The notes below the pieces were generated by a model. It did not search any database. It saw only the letters and a program-made list of their open reading frames with translations, and was not told where the DNA came from. A program made the translations under genes and the position numbers. A DNA stretch of 64,000 nt from Schauerella fraxinea (GTDB taxonomy: Bacteria; Pseudomonadota; Gammaproteobacteria; Burkholderiales; Burkholderiaceae_B). Location: contig JAVDKK010000004.1 in assembly GCA_030849945.1 (NCBI GenBank), positions 62,001-126,000 on the forward strand. The letters run 5' to 3'. Shown one piece after another: positions 24,796 through 36,267 of the stretch (position 1 is its first letter; every line of letters starts with the position of its first letter).

Positions 24796-24992
24796 GTTGT
24801 TTCCTCATCAAGGTTTCGATCCCATGCAAGCCATGTGCCGCTTCGCCTGCGACGCAGCGCTATTTGACGCAAACGGCACATCGCAGCCGCCGATCATGCG
24901 ATCACGTCAACATCAATCTCGGTCACAGACGACAACACGCCGCTCCTTGAAGCGGCGTGATGATCCGTTCGGTCGACTTTTCACCCAGACAG

Positions 24993-25030
24993 AAAAACGC
25001 GGGTTCCAGCCAGTGGCTGAAAACCCGCGT
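24993..25030 (-). terminator. Terminator of tRNA-Ile transcript
   Basis: Stem ACGCGGGTT (24997-25005) with AACCCGCGT (25022-25030), followed on the minus strand by five T. It lies 7 bases after the tRNA 3' end. Confidence 0.85.
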
Positions 25031-25036
25031 CTTGTT

Positions 25037-25115
<79 letters not shown>

Positions 25116-25128
25116 ATCATCTCAGGTC

Positions 25129-27390
<2,262 letters not shown>

Positions 27391-27851
27391 AGTCGCTTCC
27401 GAGGCCGCCGCCATGCTGTTCGCACGCCGGCATGCCGCAAAATAGGCGCGGACACGTGTCCTGAGCCTTTAATAAATATCGGTAGTGAGTTGCCTGGCGC
27501 GGGGAGCGGTCTTTCACATCGTCATGCCGTCTGCCTGATAAGGCGAGTTCCCGAGTGGCTTATGCCTGGTGGGAACATAATGCGGCATTACATAACGCAA
27601 AAAACCCGATCTTGCGTACCGGGCAATATCTTGGCACTACCGTCTCACTGCCTGCGGGGTGACCCGCAGCTTGGGCACTACTTGCGCGCTGGACTCAGGG
27701 CCGAAGCCTCAAAACCAACATCATCCGATCCTGACGATCGCCGTTGCCGTTCTTAAGCCGCGAGCATAAATCCACCGCGATACATCCAACCAGCCATGAC
27801 CTATAACCACAATCAAGGCGTGGAATTTCAAAACCCTTGATTTTACCGTAA
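27391..27851. other. Intergenic region dnaG-rpoD
   Basis: About 460 bases without a gene. It holds a terminator-like hairpin with six T on the minus strand (27599-27623) and a small CTGCGGG/CCCGCAG stem (27652-27669). The remaining part before rpoD should contain an rpoD promoter, but I could not define its elements with confidence. Confidence 0.6.
27599..27623 (-). terminator. Rho-independent terminator between dnaG and rpoD
   Basis: On the minus strand a 6-bp stem CCCGGT / ATCGGG (one G-T pair) with a 7-nt loop is directly followed by TTTTTT. It would end or attenuate transcripts arriving from rpsU-dnaG. Confidence 0.65.
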
Positions 27852-30182
27852 TTAACGTATTCCGGCACCTTTTAACACCTGCAAGCGCCTGGAGAGATCC
27901 TGGTAGCGCTTGCGGCCTTCTTCATCGGCCAATCCGGAAGACGCCAGATTCTGCATCTCAACTCGAATCGCATCGAACTCGATACGATGCAAAGCATCGT
28001 CCCACTCCGCTTGCGGATCCGGCAGATCCTCGCCCGCCAGCACCGACGCGCGCATCATCCGCAACAGTCCCGACAGGTCGGAATCGGGTTCTGCCGCCTC
28101 AAGCAACGCGCCAACATGGCGTGCGCCGCTCGTCTGCGCCAGCACGATCAGTTCTCTTACCAGTCCCAAATGGGGTCCGGAGTCCAAAACTTCAAGCTGT
28201 TGATCGCCCATCCCATCGACAAGTTCCGGATGCAGCAATAAAAGAAACAGCAAACGCTTGGGCAAGGTGGGCACGGGGCGCGGCGGCTCGATGACGCCTT
28301 GGTCTCGATCGCGCCAATTACCTTTGCCCTTGCCCCAACTGCCCTGGCTGCCGCCACGGTCGTTTTTGCGAAATCCGCCGCCCTGCCCCTTTCCCTGCCC
28401 AGGACGCCCACCATAGCCACCGGCGCCTCCCGGGCGCCCACCGCCATACTGGCCCCCGCCGTACTGCCCGCCCTGACCGCCGCCATACTGACCGCCTTGG
28501 CCATTGCCGTATTGGCCACCCTGAGCACCACCATACTGGCCTTCGCCGTTAGGCGCACCCGCGTAGCCCTGCGACGGATCGATATCCCCACCCGGGATGC
28601 CCGAATGATCGAGATCGTAGCCACTGATCAAGTACTCGACGTCCTGATCTGTAAACTCGCCTGCCGAATACGCCTCAAGCGGGATGTCGTCCATCGGGTG
28701 CGACGCATTACCCGCATCAGTGGGCGCGCCCGATTCCCCGGCAATACCACCCGCCGCATTCGCAGCAGTGTTGTCCGAGGCACCCGCTCCCGCCTGCCCA
28801 GTCCCGGGCCTGCGGCTGCGATCGGCCGCCGGAAATTTCGCGCCGGCGTCCAGCTTCGGCCCGGAGGTTGGTTGACCGTAGGGCTGCGCCGGCGCCTGGG
28901 CAATCAAATGCGCCATCTCTTCCGGCGTCAGCTGTACGGCCCGCGCGATTTCGCGCTCGATCTGCACGCGCAAGGCACACTCGGGCATTGCCGCCAATAA
29001 CGGCTTGGCCTCATGCAAGCATGCCGCGCGGCCCTCGGCCTCATCCATGCGGTGGCGCGCGCCCAACTCATCGAGCAAAAATCGCGACAAGGCAGACGCT
29101 TCGCTCACACTTGCCCGAAATGCCTCGGCACCCAACTCGCGTACGTAAGAATCGGGATCGTGCTCAGACGGTAAAAACAAAAACCGGATCGAGATGTCGT
29201 CACGCAATACCGGCAAGCAGGCGGTGAGCGCACGCCATGCGGCCTTGCGGCCCGCCTTGTCGCCATCGAAGCTGAAGACCACACGATCGCTCGTGCGTAG
29301 CAGTTTCTTGATGTGATCGGGCGTGGTCGCCGTACCCAAAGTGGCCACGGCATTGGCAATACCCTGCTGCGCCAGGCCGACGACGTCCATATAGCCTTCG
29401 ACGACCAGCACATGCCCTTCCTTGCGCACCGCTTGCCGCGATTCCCACAGACCGTAAAGCTCCTGGCCTTTTGAAAACACCGGTGTCTCGGGCGAGTTCA
29501 AGTACTTCGGCTCGCCCTTGCCGATAATGCGGCCGCCGAATCCCACCAGCGTGCCTTTCTGGTTGCGAATCGGGAACATCACCCGTTCGCGAAACCGATC
29601 GTAGCGACGTCCGTCGTCCGAATCGATCACCAGCCCGGCTTCCACCAGCACGGGGTCGTCATAGCGCTCGAAGACCTGGCCCAACCCCTGACGGTCGGTA
29701 CCCGACCATCCCAAACCGAACTGGGCGGCGATTTCGCCGGTAAGACCGCGACCTTTCAGGTAGCGGATCGCCGCGGTGGATGCCCGCAGTTGCTTCAGAT
29801 AATGCGCTTGTGCCGCATCCAGTACTTGGGTGTAGCGCGACACCACCTCTTTACGCTTGGCTTCCTCGGCCTGCTGACGCGGATTGCGCTGCTCTTCGGG
29901 GACATTCAGTCCGACCGAACCAGCCAGCGTACGCACTGCTTCAGGGAAGTTGGCGCCGGTGTGTTCCATCAGGAACGTAATGGCGCTGCCATGGGCACCG
30001 CAACCAAAGCAGTGATAGAACTGTTTGGTGGGGCTTACGGTAAACGAGGGGCTTTTTTCGTTGTGAAAAGGACAAAGGCCAAGCAAGTTGGCCCCACCCT
30101 TACGCAACTGAACGTAGCGCCCGACGACATCAGCGATGTCGACGCGGGCTAAGAGATCCTGGATGAATGATTCGGGAATCAT
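27852..30182 (-). CDS. dnaG: DNA primase DnaG
   Basis: Synthesises RNA primers at the replication fork. 776 residues, longer than E. coli (581). The zinc-binding domain has CPFH (37-40) and CFGC (58-61). The primase core/TOPRIM shows VLVVEGYMDVVGLAQ and VFSFDGDKAGRKA. The C-terminal DnaB-binding domain begins near PTLPKRLLFLLLLHPE. The excess lies in a linker (about residues 430-635). It is first Ala/Pro-rich, then strongly Gly/Gln/Tyr-rich (QYGGG and GQGGQYG-like repeats at about 540-610), then basic/Gly-rich. Part of the classic rpsU-dnaG-rpoD cluster. Confidence 0.97.
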   Translation of the reverse strand: MIPESFIQDLLARVDIADVVGRYVQLRKGGANLLGLCPFHNEKSPSFTVSPTKQFYHCFGCGAHGSAITFLMEHTGANFPEAVRTLAGSVGLNVPEEQRNPRQQAEEAKRKEVVSRYTQVLDAAQAHYLKQLRASTAAIRYLKGRGLTGEIAAQFGLGWSGTDRQGLGQVFERYDDPVLVEAGLVIDSDDGRRYDRFRERVMFPIRNQKGTLVGFGGRIIGKGEPKYLNSPETPVFSKGQELYGLWESRQAVRKEGHVLVVEGYMDVVGLAQQGIANAVATLGTATTPDHIKKLLRTSDRVVFSFDGDKAGRKAAWRALTACLPVLRDDISIRFLFLPSEHDPDSYVRELGAEAFRASVSEASALSRFLLDELGARHRMDEAEGRAACLHEAKPLLAAMPECALRVQIEREIARAVQLTPEEMAHLIAQAPAQPYGQPTSGPKLDAGAKFPAADRSRRPGTGQAGAGASDNTAANAAGGIAGESGAPTDAGNASHPMDDIPLEAYSAGEFTDQDVEYLISGYDLDHSGIPGGDIDPSQGYAGAPNGEGQYGGAQGGQYGNGQGGQYGGGQGGQYGGGQYGGGRPGGAGGYGGRPGQGKGQGGGFRKNDRGGSQGSWGKGKGNWRDRDQGVIEPPRPVPTLPKRLLFLLLLHPELVDGMGDQQLEVLDSGPHLGLVRELIVLAQTSGARHVGALLEAAEPDSDLSGLLRMMRASVLAGEDLPDPQAEWDDALHRIEFDAIRVEMQNLASSGLADEEGRKRYQDLSRRLQVLKGAGIR

Positions 30183-30195
30183 TCAAGACCAGGGA

Positions 30196-30408
30196 TCAAT
30201 ACATACGCGGAGGCAGCTGTTGGCTACGGATGCGCTTGTAGTGACGCTTGACGGCGGCAGCTTGCTTACGCTTGCGCTCAGCCGTAGGCTTCTCGTAGAA
30301 CTCGCGCGAGCGCAGTTCGGTCAACAGACCAGTCTTTTCAATCGTGCGCTTGAAGCGACGCAGGGCGGCTTCAAACGGCTCGTTTTCTTTCAGTCGAACG
30401 ATAGGCAT
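30196..30408 (-). CDS. rpsU: 30S ribosomal protein bS21
   Basis: Full-length S21, 70 residues: MPIVRLKENEPFEAALRRFK then RTIEKTGLLTELRSREFYEK and a basic tail RKRKQAAAVKRHYKRIRSQQ. It aids initiation of translation on 30S subunits. It begins the macromolecular synthesis operon rpsU-dnaG(-rpoD), with dnaG starting 13 bases after its stop. Bases 30409-30644 before it hold no gene and must include its promoter. Confidence 0.98.
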   Translation of the reverse strand: MPIVRLKENEPFEAALRRFKRTIEKTGLLTELRSREFYEKPTAERKRKQAAAVKRHYKRIRSQQLPPRMY

Positions 30409-30644
30409 GGATGGTAGGGCCTTAAGTATTGCTTTCTGAGAGCTGTCTTAAACCGGCTTAATTCGGTAAAAAACCCGGCGGTTGGAAAAACCGGCTGCAC
30501 CAAAGGGAACCAGGTATTTCAAACCGAGCCGCGCGACGCCCCTAACTGGGCACCTAAACGGCGCATTAAACACGGCACATTAAAAATCCGGCGCGAGGAA
30601 ATTCGCGTACGCTAATGTTAGCCAGTGATTCTAGCACGGGATTT

Positions 30645-31187
30645 CTAGTCTTGCGAGCCTTTTCTCACCCACGACTCCAACTGATGCGGGCGCAGACTGT
30701 CGTAATCCTCGAACGGCTGATGGATCCACGGATTGGTCGGCAACTTGTCGACGTAGTAGTCGGGCGTGACCAGCGAGTGCCCTTTCCACCACAACACCGC
30801 GCTTTTGAGCTCGGTGATCTCGGGAAACTGCAGCTTCAAATGATCGTAGACCTTGAGAAACGTCGACCCCGTATCGACCATATCGTCCACCAGCAACACG
30901 CGACCCGATAACGAGCCTCGCGTGATGGTGATGAATTGGGCGATATCCAGCGCGCCCTGCTGCGTGCCTGCGGCCTCGCGATAACTGCTGGTGGCAAGAA
31001 TACCGAGCGGCACATCGTAGATGCGCGACATCACGTCGCCCACCCGGACGCCGCCGCGTGCCAGGCAAAGAATCTGGTCGAACTGCCAACCCGATGTATG
31101 AACGGCCAGCGCCAACCGCTCGATCAAGCGGTGGTACTGCTCCCAAGAGATCCAGAGATCACGATCGGTAGTGGGGGGAACGCTCAT
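30645..31187 (-). CDS. Purine-type phosphoribosyltransferase
   Basis: Type I PRTase of 180 residues with the PRPP motif VLLVDDMVDTGST (about 96-108). The flexible loop region is around QILCLARGGVRVGDVMSR and the C-terminal hood is PWIHQPFEDYD. Similar to Gpt/Hpt-like enzymes for hypoxanthine, guanine or xanthine salvage. The true substrate cannot be read from the sequence. It follows purA (85 bases) across a strong terminator, so it has a separate transcript; the purine theme links them. Confidence 0.85.
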   Translation of the reverse strand: MSVPPTTDRDLWISWEQYHRLIERLALAVHTSGWQFDQILCLARGGVRVGDVMSRIYDVPLGILATSSYREAAGTQQGALDIAQFITITRGSLSGRVLLVDDMVDTGSTFLKVYDHLKLQFPEITELKSAVLWWKGHSLVTPDYYVDKLPTNPWIHQPFEDYDSLRPHQLESWVRKGSQD

Positions 31188-31211
31188 CGGGCGACAACTC
31201 CTTGTACTTTT

Positions 31212-31249
31212 GAAAAATGGCGGCCCCGGGTCGTCGCCGGGGCCGCCAT
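31212..31249 (-). terminator. Strong rho-independent terminator after purA
   Basis: Perfect 13-bp GC-rich stem (31217-31229 with 31237-31249), loop of 7, then TTTTTC on the minus strand, 23 bases past the purA stop. Confidence 0.93.
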
Positions 31250-31272
31250 CATAACGCGAGACAATCAGTCTG

Positions 31273-32571
31273 TCAGACCGAAAGTGGGTCGCGCAAAACG
31301 ATCGTTTCCATACGGTCCGGACCCGTCGACACCATGTCGACCGGCACGCCGCACACTTCGGCCACGCGGGTCAGGTAACGCTGGGCATTGACCGGCAGTT
31401 TGTCAAACGACGTGATACCGACCGTCGATTCGGACCAACCCGGCAGCTCTTCGAACTCGGCCTGGGCTTGCGCCACGGCGTGCGCGCCGTACGGGAGCAC
31501 ATCGCGGAACGTGCCATCGGCCGAGCGATAACCCACGCCCAGACGAATGGTTTCGATACCGTCCAGCACATCCAGCTTGGTAATGCACAAGCCGGTGATG
31601 CCGTTCAGCAGCACCGAGCGGCGCAGCGCGGCGCCGTCGAACCAGCCGCAACGACGCGGACGGCCCGTGACGGAACCAAACTCTTTACCGACCGTGGCCA
31701 GACGGGTACCGATTTCGTCGACCAATTCGGTCGGGAACGGACCAGACCCGACACGCGTGGTGTACGCCTTCGTGATGCCGAGAATGTAGTTCAGCGACTG
31801 CGGACCCACACCGGCGCCGGCCGAGGCCGCGCCCGCCAGGCAGTTGCTGCTGGTGACGAACGGGTAGGTGCCGTGATCGACGTCGAGCAGCGCGCCTTGC
31901 GCACCTTCGAACAGCAAACGATGACCGGCTTTTTGCGCGGCAAACAGGTTGCTGGACACATCGGCCACCATCGGCGCGATGATGGGCGCGAGCGCCATGG
32001 CCTGGTCCCGCACGGCTTCAGCCGACACGGCTTCGGCACCGAGGTATTTCGTCAGTACGAAGTTGTGATAATCCAGCGCTTCGGCCAGCTTCTCTTCGAA
32101 CAGCGGCGGGTTGAACAGGTCCTGCACGCGCAGGGCGCGGCGGGCAACCTTGTCTTCATACGCGGGGCCGATGCCACGACCGGTCGTGCCGATCTTGCCT
32201 TCGCCCTTACGCGCTTCGCGCGCCTGATCCACAGCGACGTGGTAAGGCAAAATCAACGGGCAGATTTCGGAAATTTGCAGACGCGAACGCACATCCAGAC
32301 CGGCGGCTTCGAGCTCTTCGATTTCCTTGAGCAAGGCTTCCGGAGAAAGCACGACGCCATTGCCGATATAGCAGGTGACGTGCGGGTGCATGATGCCCGA
32401 AGGAATCAGCCGCAGAATCGTCTTTTTGCCGTTGATCCACAGGGTGTGGCCGGCATTGTGGCCACCCTGGAAACGGACCACGCCTTGAACCGACTCAGCG
32501 AGCCAGTCGACGATTTTTCCTTTGCCCTCGTCACCCCACTGGGTGCCGATCACTACTACGTTCTTGCTCAT
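31273..32571 (-). CDS. purA: Adenylosuccinate synthetase
   Basis: GTP-dependent first step from IMP to AMP. 432 residues, the usual length. P-loop-like start KNVVVIGTQWGDEGKGK, the IMP/GTP region QGGHNAGHTL, GTTGRGIGPAYEDKVARRA, and C-terminal TGPDRMETI. ATG 32571 starts MSKNVVV as in the family; in-frame codons further upstream extend into the region after hisZ. It follows hisZ by 70 bases across an 8-bp hairpin. Confidence 0.97.
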   Translation of the reverse strand: MSKNVVVIGTQWGDEGKGKIVDWLAESVQGVVRFQGGHNAGHTLWINGKKTILRLIPSGIMHPHVTCYIGNGVVLSPEALLKEIEELEAAGLDVRSRLQISEICPLILPYHVAVDQAREARKGEGKIGTTGRGIGPAYEDKVARRALRVQDLFNPPLFEEKLAEALDYHNFVLTKYLGAEAVSAEAVRDQAMALAPIIAPMVADVSSNLFAAQKAGHRLLFEGAQGALLDVDHGTYPFVTSSNCLAGAASAGAGVGPQSLNYILGITKAYTTRVGSGPFPTELVDEIGTRLATVGKEFGSVTGRPRRCGWFDGAALRRSVLLNGITGLCITKLDVLDGIETIRLGVGYRSADGTFRDVLPYGAHAVAQAQAEFEELPGWSESTVGITSFDKLPVNAQRYLTRVAEVCGVPVDMVSTGPDRMETIVLRDPLSV

Positions 32572-32619
32572 GTCAGGGAATCGATATCGAGTGTCTTGGG
32601 AAACATTGATTTCCACAGG

Positions 32620-32639
32620 CCCTCCCGCAAACGGGAGGG
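32620..32639 (-). promoter_or_regulatory. Hairpin in hisZ-purA gap
   Basis: Perfect 8-bp stem CCCTCCCG / CGGGAGGG (32620-32627, 32632-32639), loop CAAA, 3 bases past the hisZ stop. No T-run on the minus strand; a 3'-end stabilising or attenuating element is possible. Confidence 0.45.
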
Positions 32640-32641
32640 AA

Positions 32642-33799
32642 TCAGATTGAAGTCACGACCCAATCGCCGTTCTGGTGAACCAGTTCGCGATCGCAAATGA
32701 ATTCTTCCTGGTCGTGCTCATGACCGGGTAAGGCCTGAATGACGATTTCGCCTTCGCCGCGCAACGCGCGCACGGCACCGGCAAGATCGGGCGCCTGACC
32801 CCACGGCGCGCGAATCGCACGCGCCGGTTCGGCCGGCGGAAGGCCCGCGGCCAGCTTGCGCAGATCGAGACTGAAACCCGTCGCAGGCCGAGCCCGGCCA
32901 AAAGCGTGACTGACGTCGTCATAGCGCCCGCCCGTCACCAACGCACTGTGCCAACCTTCGGCATACAGCGCGAATTTAATACCTGAATGATAGGCATAGC
33001 CGCCAACATCCGCCAAATCGAGACTGACGGTGACTTCAGGCAATGCCTCGACCAGACGCTGCAAGGCATCGAGTGCCGTGCGAATGCCAGCCAAGGCCGG
33101 AAGCTGATCGCGCGCCTGGGCCAACACCTCGGTGCCGCCATACAACGTGGGCAGCGCCACCAACGCGGCGACAGTATCGGCACGCAGGCCGCAATCGGTT
33201 TCGCTCAGTTCGCGCAAGCCCGGCACGTCCTTCTCACGCAAGCGCGCAATCACACGCTCGGCGCACGCAGCCCCTTGCGGATCGGCATCGAGAATCGCCC
33301 GCAGCACGCCGGGATGACATATATCCAGACGCGGCTGACGAACGCCTGCGACGTTGACCGTGGCCAACAGCAATCCAATGATTTCGAGATCGGCCTCGAT
33401 GCCGGCATGCCCGTAAATCTCGGCACCGATCTGCAACAGCTCGCGGCTGGAAAGCAAATCGGTGGGACGGGCATGAAGCACGGTGCCGCAATAGCAGAGA
33501 CGCGTGACGCCGGCACGATTAAGCAGATGCGAATCGATGCGCGTAACCTGTGGCGTCATGTCGGCCCGAACCCCGAGGGTACGGCCGGACAACTGATCCA
33601 CCAGCTTGCACGTCTGCAGATTCAGATCGCTGCCCGTACCGGACAGCAATGAATCAATGTATTCCACCAGCGGCGGCGCGACCAACTCAAAACCATACGT
33701 ACGGTATAGATCGAGAAGCTCGCGACGCAACTCCTCGATGCGCCGGGCCTCGGCCGGAAGAATATCGGCGAGGCTCTCGGGCAGCAACCAGTTGCCCAT
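32642..33799 (-). CDS. hisZ: ATP phosphoribosyltransferase regulatory subunit HisZ
   Basis: A HisRS-like protein without aminoacylation activity that activates short-form HisG, the first enzyme of histidine synthesis. 385 residues: PESLADILPAEARRIEELRR, class II-like VRADMTPQVTRID, GGRYDDVSHAFGRARPATGF, and no anticodon-binding domain. The N-terminus MGNWLLPESL fits both neighbouring ATGs (33799 and 33802); AGGT lies upstream. hisG is not nearby, while another histidine gene (hisC) is 4 kb upstream in the same strand run. Confidence 0.95.
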   Translation of the reverse strand: MGNWLLPESLADILPAEARRIEELRRELLDLYRTYGFELVAPPLVEYIDSLLSGTGSDLNLQTCKLVDQLSGRTLGVRADMTPQVTRIDSHLLNRAGVTRLCYCGTVLHARPTDLLSSRELLQIGAEIYGHAGIEADLEIIGLLLATVNVAGVRQPRLDICHPGVLRAILDADPQGAACAERVIARLREKDVPGLRELSETDCGLRADTVAALVALPTLYGGTEVLAQARDQLPALAGIRTALDALQRLVEALPEVTVSLDLADVGGYAYHSGIKFALYAEGWHSALVTGGRYDDVSHAFGRARPATGFSLDLRKLAAGLPPAEPARAIRAPWGQAPDLAGAVRALRGEGEIVIQALPGHEHDQEEFICDRELVHQNGDWVVTSI

Positions 33800-33846
33800 C
33801 ATAGTTACCTGATAAAGCCAGTGACGCATAAAAGCGTCGCCCAAAC

Positions 33847-33880
33847 AAAAACGGCTGAGGGGCGTAAGCCCGCTCAGCCG
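33847..33880 (-). terminator. Terminator/attenuator between hflC and hisZ
   Basis: Stem CGGCTGAG / CTCAGCCG (33852-33859, 33873-33880) with an inner GGGC/GCCC, followed on the minus strand by TTTTTGTTT. It likely ends the hfq-hfl transcript, allowing partial read-through to hisZ-purA. Confidence 0.85.
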
Positions 33881-33922
33881 CTGCGGAAATGTCTTTTAAA
33901 GCTTACGCAGTATTGTACACGT

Positions 33923-34915
33923 CTACTGCGCTGATGTCGCCGCCGGCGCCCGCGGCGCAACTGCCGCAGGTGGGGTGGCGGCACTAGCCGCCGGCGGTGT
34001 GGCAGTTGCAGCCGCCGCACCATTGCCGTTGTTGACGCCCATGCCCGCACCCACCGACTTCATGTACTGGAAGAACTCGGAACTGGGATCGACCACCAGG
34101 ACATCACGACGATCTGAGAACGCCGCACGGTAAGCCTCGAGGCTCTTGTAGAACGTAAAGAACTCGGGGTTTTTGCTGTAGGCATCGGCGTAGATATTAC
34201 TTGCCGTGGCATCGCCCTCACCCATGATGGCTTGCGCTTTACCGTAAGCCTCCGCGAGCAGCACTTCGCGTTGACGATCGGCGTCGGCACGAATGCGTTC
34301 GCTATCGGCAGCACCTTGCGAACGCAGCGCATTGGCTGCACGCAAACGCTCGGCTTCCATGCGGCGGTATACCGACTCGGAAATCTCAGGTGCGTACTCG
34401 ATGCGGCGCAAGCGCACATCGACGACTTCGACGCCAAGCGGCTTGGCGCGTGCCGCCACGTTGGCGAGAATTTCGCCCATGGCCACATCGCGTTCGGACG
34501 AAATGGCTTCCGACACCGTACGACGGTTGATCGACGCATTCAAGGCATCGCGAATCAGCGCTTGCAGACGCTCGCGCGCGCCGCCTTCCGTACCGCCAAA
34601 GGTAACGTAGAACAGACGCGGATCGGCAATACGCCACTTCACGTACGAGTCGATCAGGAGGTTTTTCTTTTCCTTGGTCTGGATGCGCTCGGCATCGTCC
34701 GACTCGATAGTCAAAATCCGTTTATCGAGCGTGACGATATTCTGAAACGGCGGCGGCAGCTTGAAATACAAACCCGGTTCGCCGATCACGCGGCGCACTT
34801 CACCCAGCGAGAATTGAAGCGCGTAATCGCGTTCGCGCACGATGAACATGCAGGAGGACAACACGGCCAGGATGACGAGCAGGCCAATGAAAATAGGAAA
34901 TAAACGACGTTGCAT
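33923..34915 (-). CDS. hflC: Protease modulator HflC
   Basis: SPFH/prohibitin-type inner-membrane protein that with HflK forms a large complex around FtsH and restrains its proteolysis. 330 residues; one N-terminal membrane helix (about 5-27), then the SPFH domain (FSLGEVRRVIGEPGLYFKLP, VKWRIADPRLFYVTF, DVRLRRIEYAPEISESVYRR). An Ala/Pro/Thr-rich C-terminal tail (about 290-330, TPPAASAATPPAA) is longer than in E. coli. It starts 20 bases after hflK. Confidence 0.96.
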   Translation of the reverse strand: MQRRLFPIFIGLLVILAVLSSCMFIVRERDYALQFSLGEVRRVIGEPGLYFKLPPPFQNIVTLDKRILTIESDDAERIQTKEKKNLLIDSYVKWRIADPRLFYVTFGGTEGGARERLQALIRDALNASINRRTVSEAISSERDVAMGEILANVAARAKPLGVEVVDVRLRRIEYAPEISESVYRRMEAERLRAANALRSQGAADSERIRADADRQREVLLAEAYGKAQAIMGEGDATASNIYADAYSKNPEFFTFYKSLEAYRAAFSDRRDVLVVDPSSEFFQYMKSVGAGMGVNNGNGAAAATATPPAASAATPPAAVAPRAPAATSAQ

Positions 34916-34935
34916 AATTTTTGGTCTCCGGCCGA

Positions 34936-36267
34936 TTAACGCGCTTGACGATCGCGGGTCAGAGCATTGCTGCTGGGACTACCGGAATTGCCGGAAGACG
35001 ACGGATTTGCATTGCCGCTATTGGTATTGCCAGACCCCACACGCGGCATGGCAGGCAACGAAGGCGCGGTGCCGCCAGGCAGACTCAGATTCGAGTTGGC
35101 CGGCTTGGCGCCTGCTTCTTGCGCGGTTTGCTGAATGATCTTGTCCAACGGCAGATAGATCATGTTGTTGCCGTTCTTGGTGTCGATCATGACCTTGCTC
35201 GAACCGGAGTACAGCGTTTGCATCGTTTCGAGATACAGACGTTCGCGCATGATCTGCGGCGCCTTGTTGTACTCATTCAGAATGCTGGTAAAGCGCGCAG
35301 CATTACCGGTCGCATCCCCAACGGCGCGAGCGCGGTAGCCTTCTGCGTCTTCGAGCATGCGCGAGGCCTGACCCGAGGCGAGCGGCACGACCTGGTTGGC
35401 GTACGCGTAGCCTTCGTTGACCTGACGCTCGCGATCCTGACCGGCCTTGACCGCGTCATCGAACGCCGCCTGGACCTGCTCAGGCGGCTGCACGTTTTGA
35501 ATCGCGACGGATTCGACCTGAACGCCGGTGTTGTAGCGCTCGAGAATGTCTTGCATCAGCTTTTGGACGGCGATCGCGACTTCGGTTCGACCTTCGTACA
35601 GCACCGAATCCATCGGACGCTTGCCGACGATTTCGCGCATGGCCGTTTCAGCCGCCTGACGCACGGAGGCATCCGGGTCGCGCGTCTTGAACAGATAATC
35701 AGGCGCACCATCGCCGCGCAAACGGTATTGCACGACGAACTGCATGTCGACAATATTCTCGTCGGTCGTGAGCATCAGCGCTTCGGGCAACACCTTGGTG
35801 CGTGCGCCGCCACGGAACCCGACTTCAAACGTGCGCAACTGCGACACGTTGACCGTTTCGGAATTTTGAATAGGGTACGGAATACGCCATTGGAAGCCGG
35901 GACCCGACGTCTTGGTGTATTTGCCGAATTGCGTCACGACCGCAACCTGCCCTTCCTGAACGATATAAAAGCCGCTCGCAAGCCAAACCGCGACGAGCAC
36001 GCCGACGATCACACCGCCACCGATACGCATGCCGCGCGGCGGAATATTTGGGCCGCCGCCGCCTTCAGGCGAATTGGGCGGACGCCGATTGTTATTCTTG
36101 CGACCGAACAAACCGCTCAGACGATTATTGAAATCGCGCCACACCTCATCGAGGTCGGGCGGACCGTCATTGCGATTTTGTGGACGCTTGGGCGGTTCAT
36201 TGCCGCCGTTGCTGCCACGTCCCCAACCGGGGTCATTCAGATTGAACAGTTTGGTTATTTGACGCAT
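34936..36267 (-). CDS. hflK: FtsH protease modulator HflK
   Basis: Partner of HflC in the FtsH-HflKC complex. 443 residues: Gly/Asn/Pro-rich cytoplasmic start (LNDPGWGRGSNGGNEPPKRP), a membrane helix at about 85-108, the SPFH domain (FGKYTKTSGPGFQWRIPYPI, VQYRLRGDGAPDYLFKTRDP), coiled-coil helices, and a Ser/Gly/Asn-rich tail. ATG 36267 with GGGAAG upstream is preferred over an in-frame TTG at 36279. The first 35 bases lie within the 3' end of hflX, so translation is coupled. Confidence 0.95.
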   Translation of the reverse strand: MRQITKLFNLNDPGWGRGSNGGNEPPKRPQNRNDGPPDLDEVWRDFNNRLSGLFGRKNNNRRPPNSPEGGGGPNIPPRGMRIGGGVIVGVLVAVWLASGFYIVQEGQVAVVTQFGKYTKTSGPGFQWRIPYPIQNSETVNVSQLRTFEVGFRGGARTKVLPEALMLTTDENIVDMQFVVQYRLRGDGAPDYLFKTRDPDASVRQAAETAMREIVGKRPMDSVLYEGRTEVAIAVQKLMQDILERYNTGVQVESVAIQNVQPPEQVQAAFDDAVKAGQDRERQVNEGYAYANQVVPLASGQASRMLEDAEGYRARAVGDATGNAARFTSILNEYNKAPQIMRERLYLETMQTLYSGSSKVMIDTKNGNNMIYLPLDKIIQQTAQEAGAKPANSNLSLPGGTAPSLPAMPRVGSGNTNSGNANPSSSGNSGSPSSNALTRDRQAR

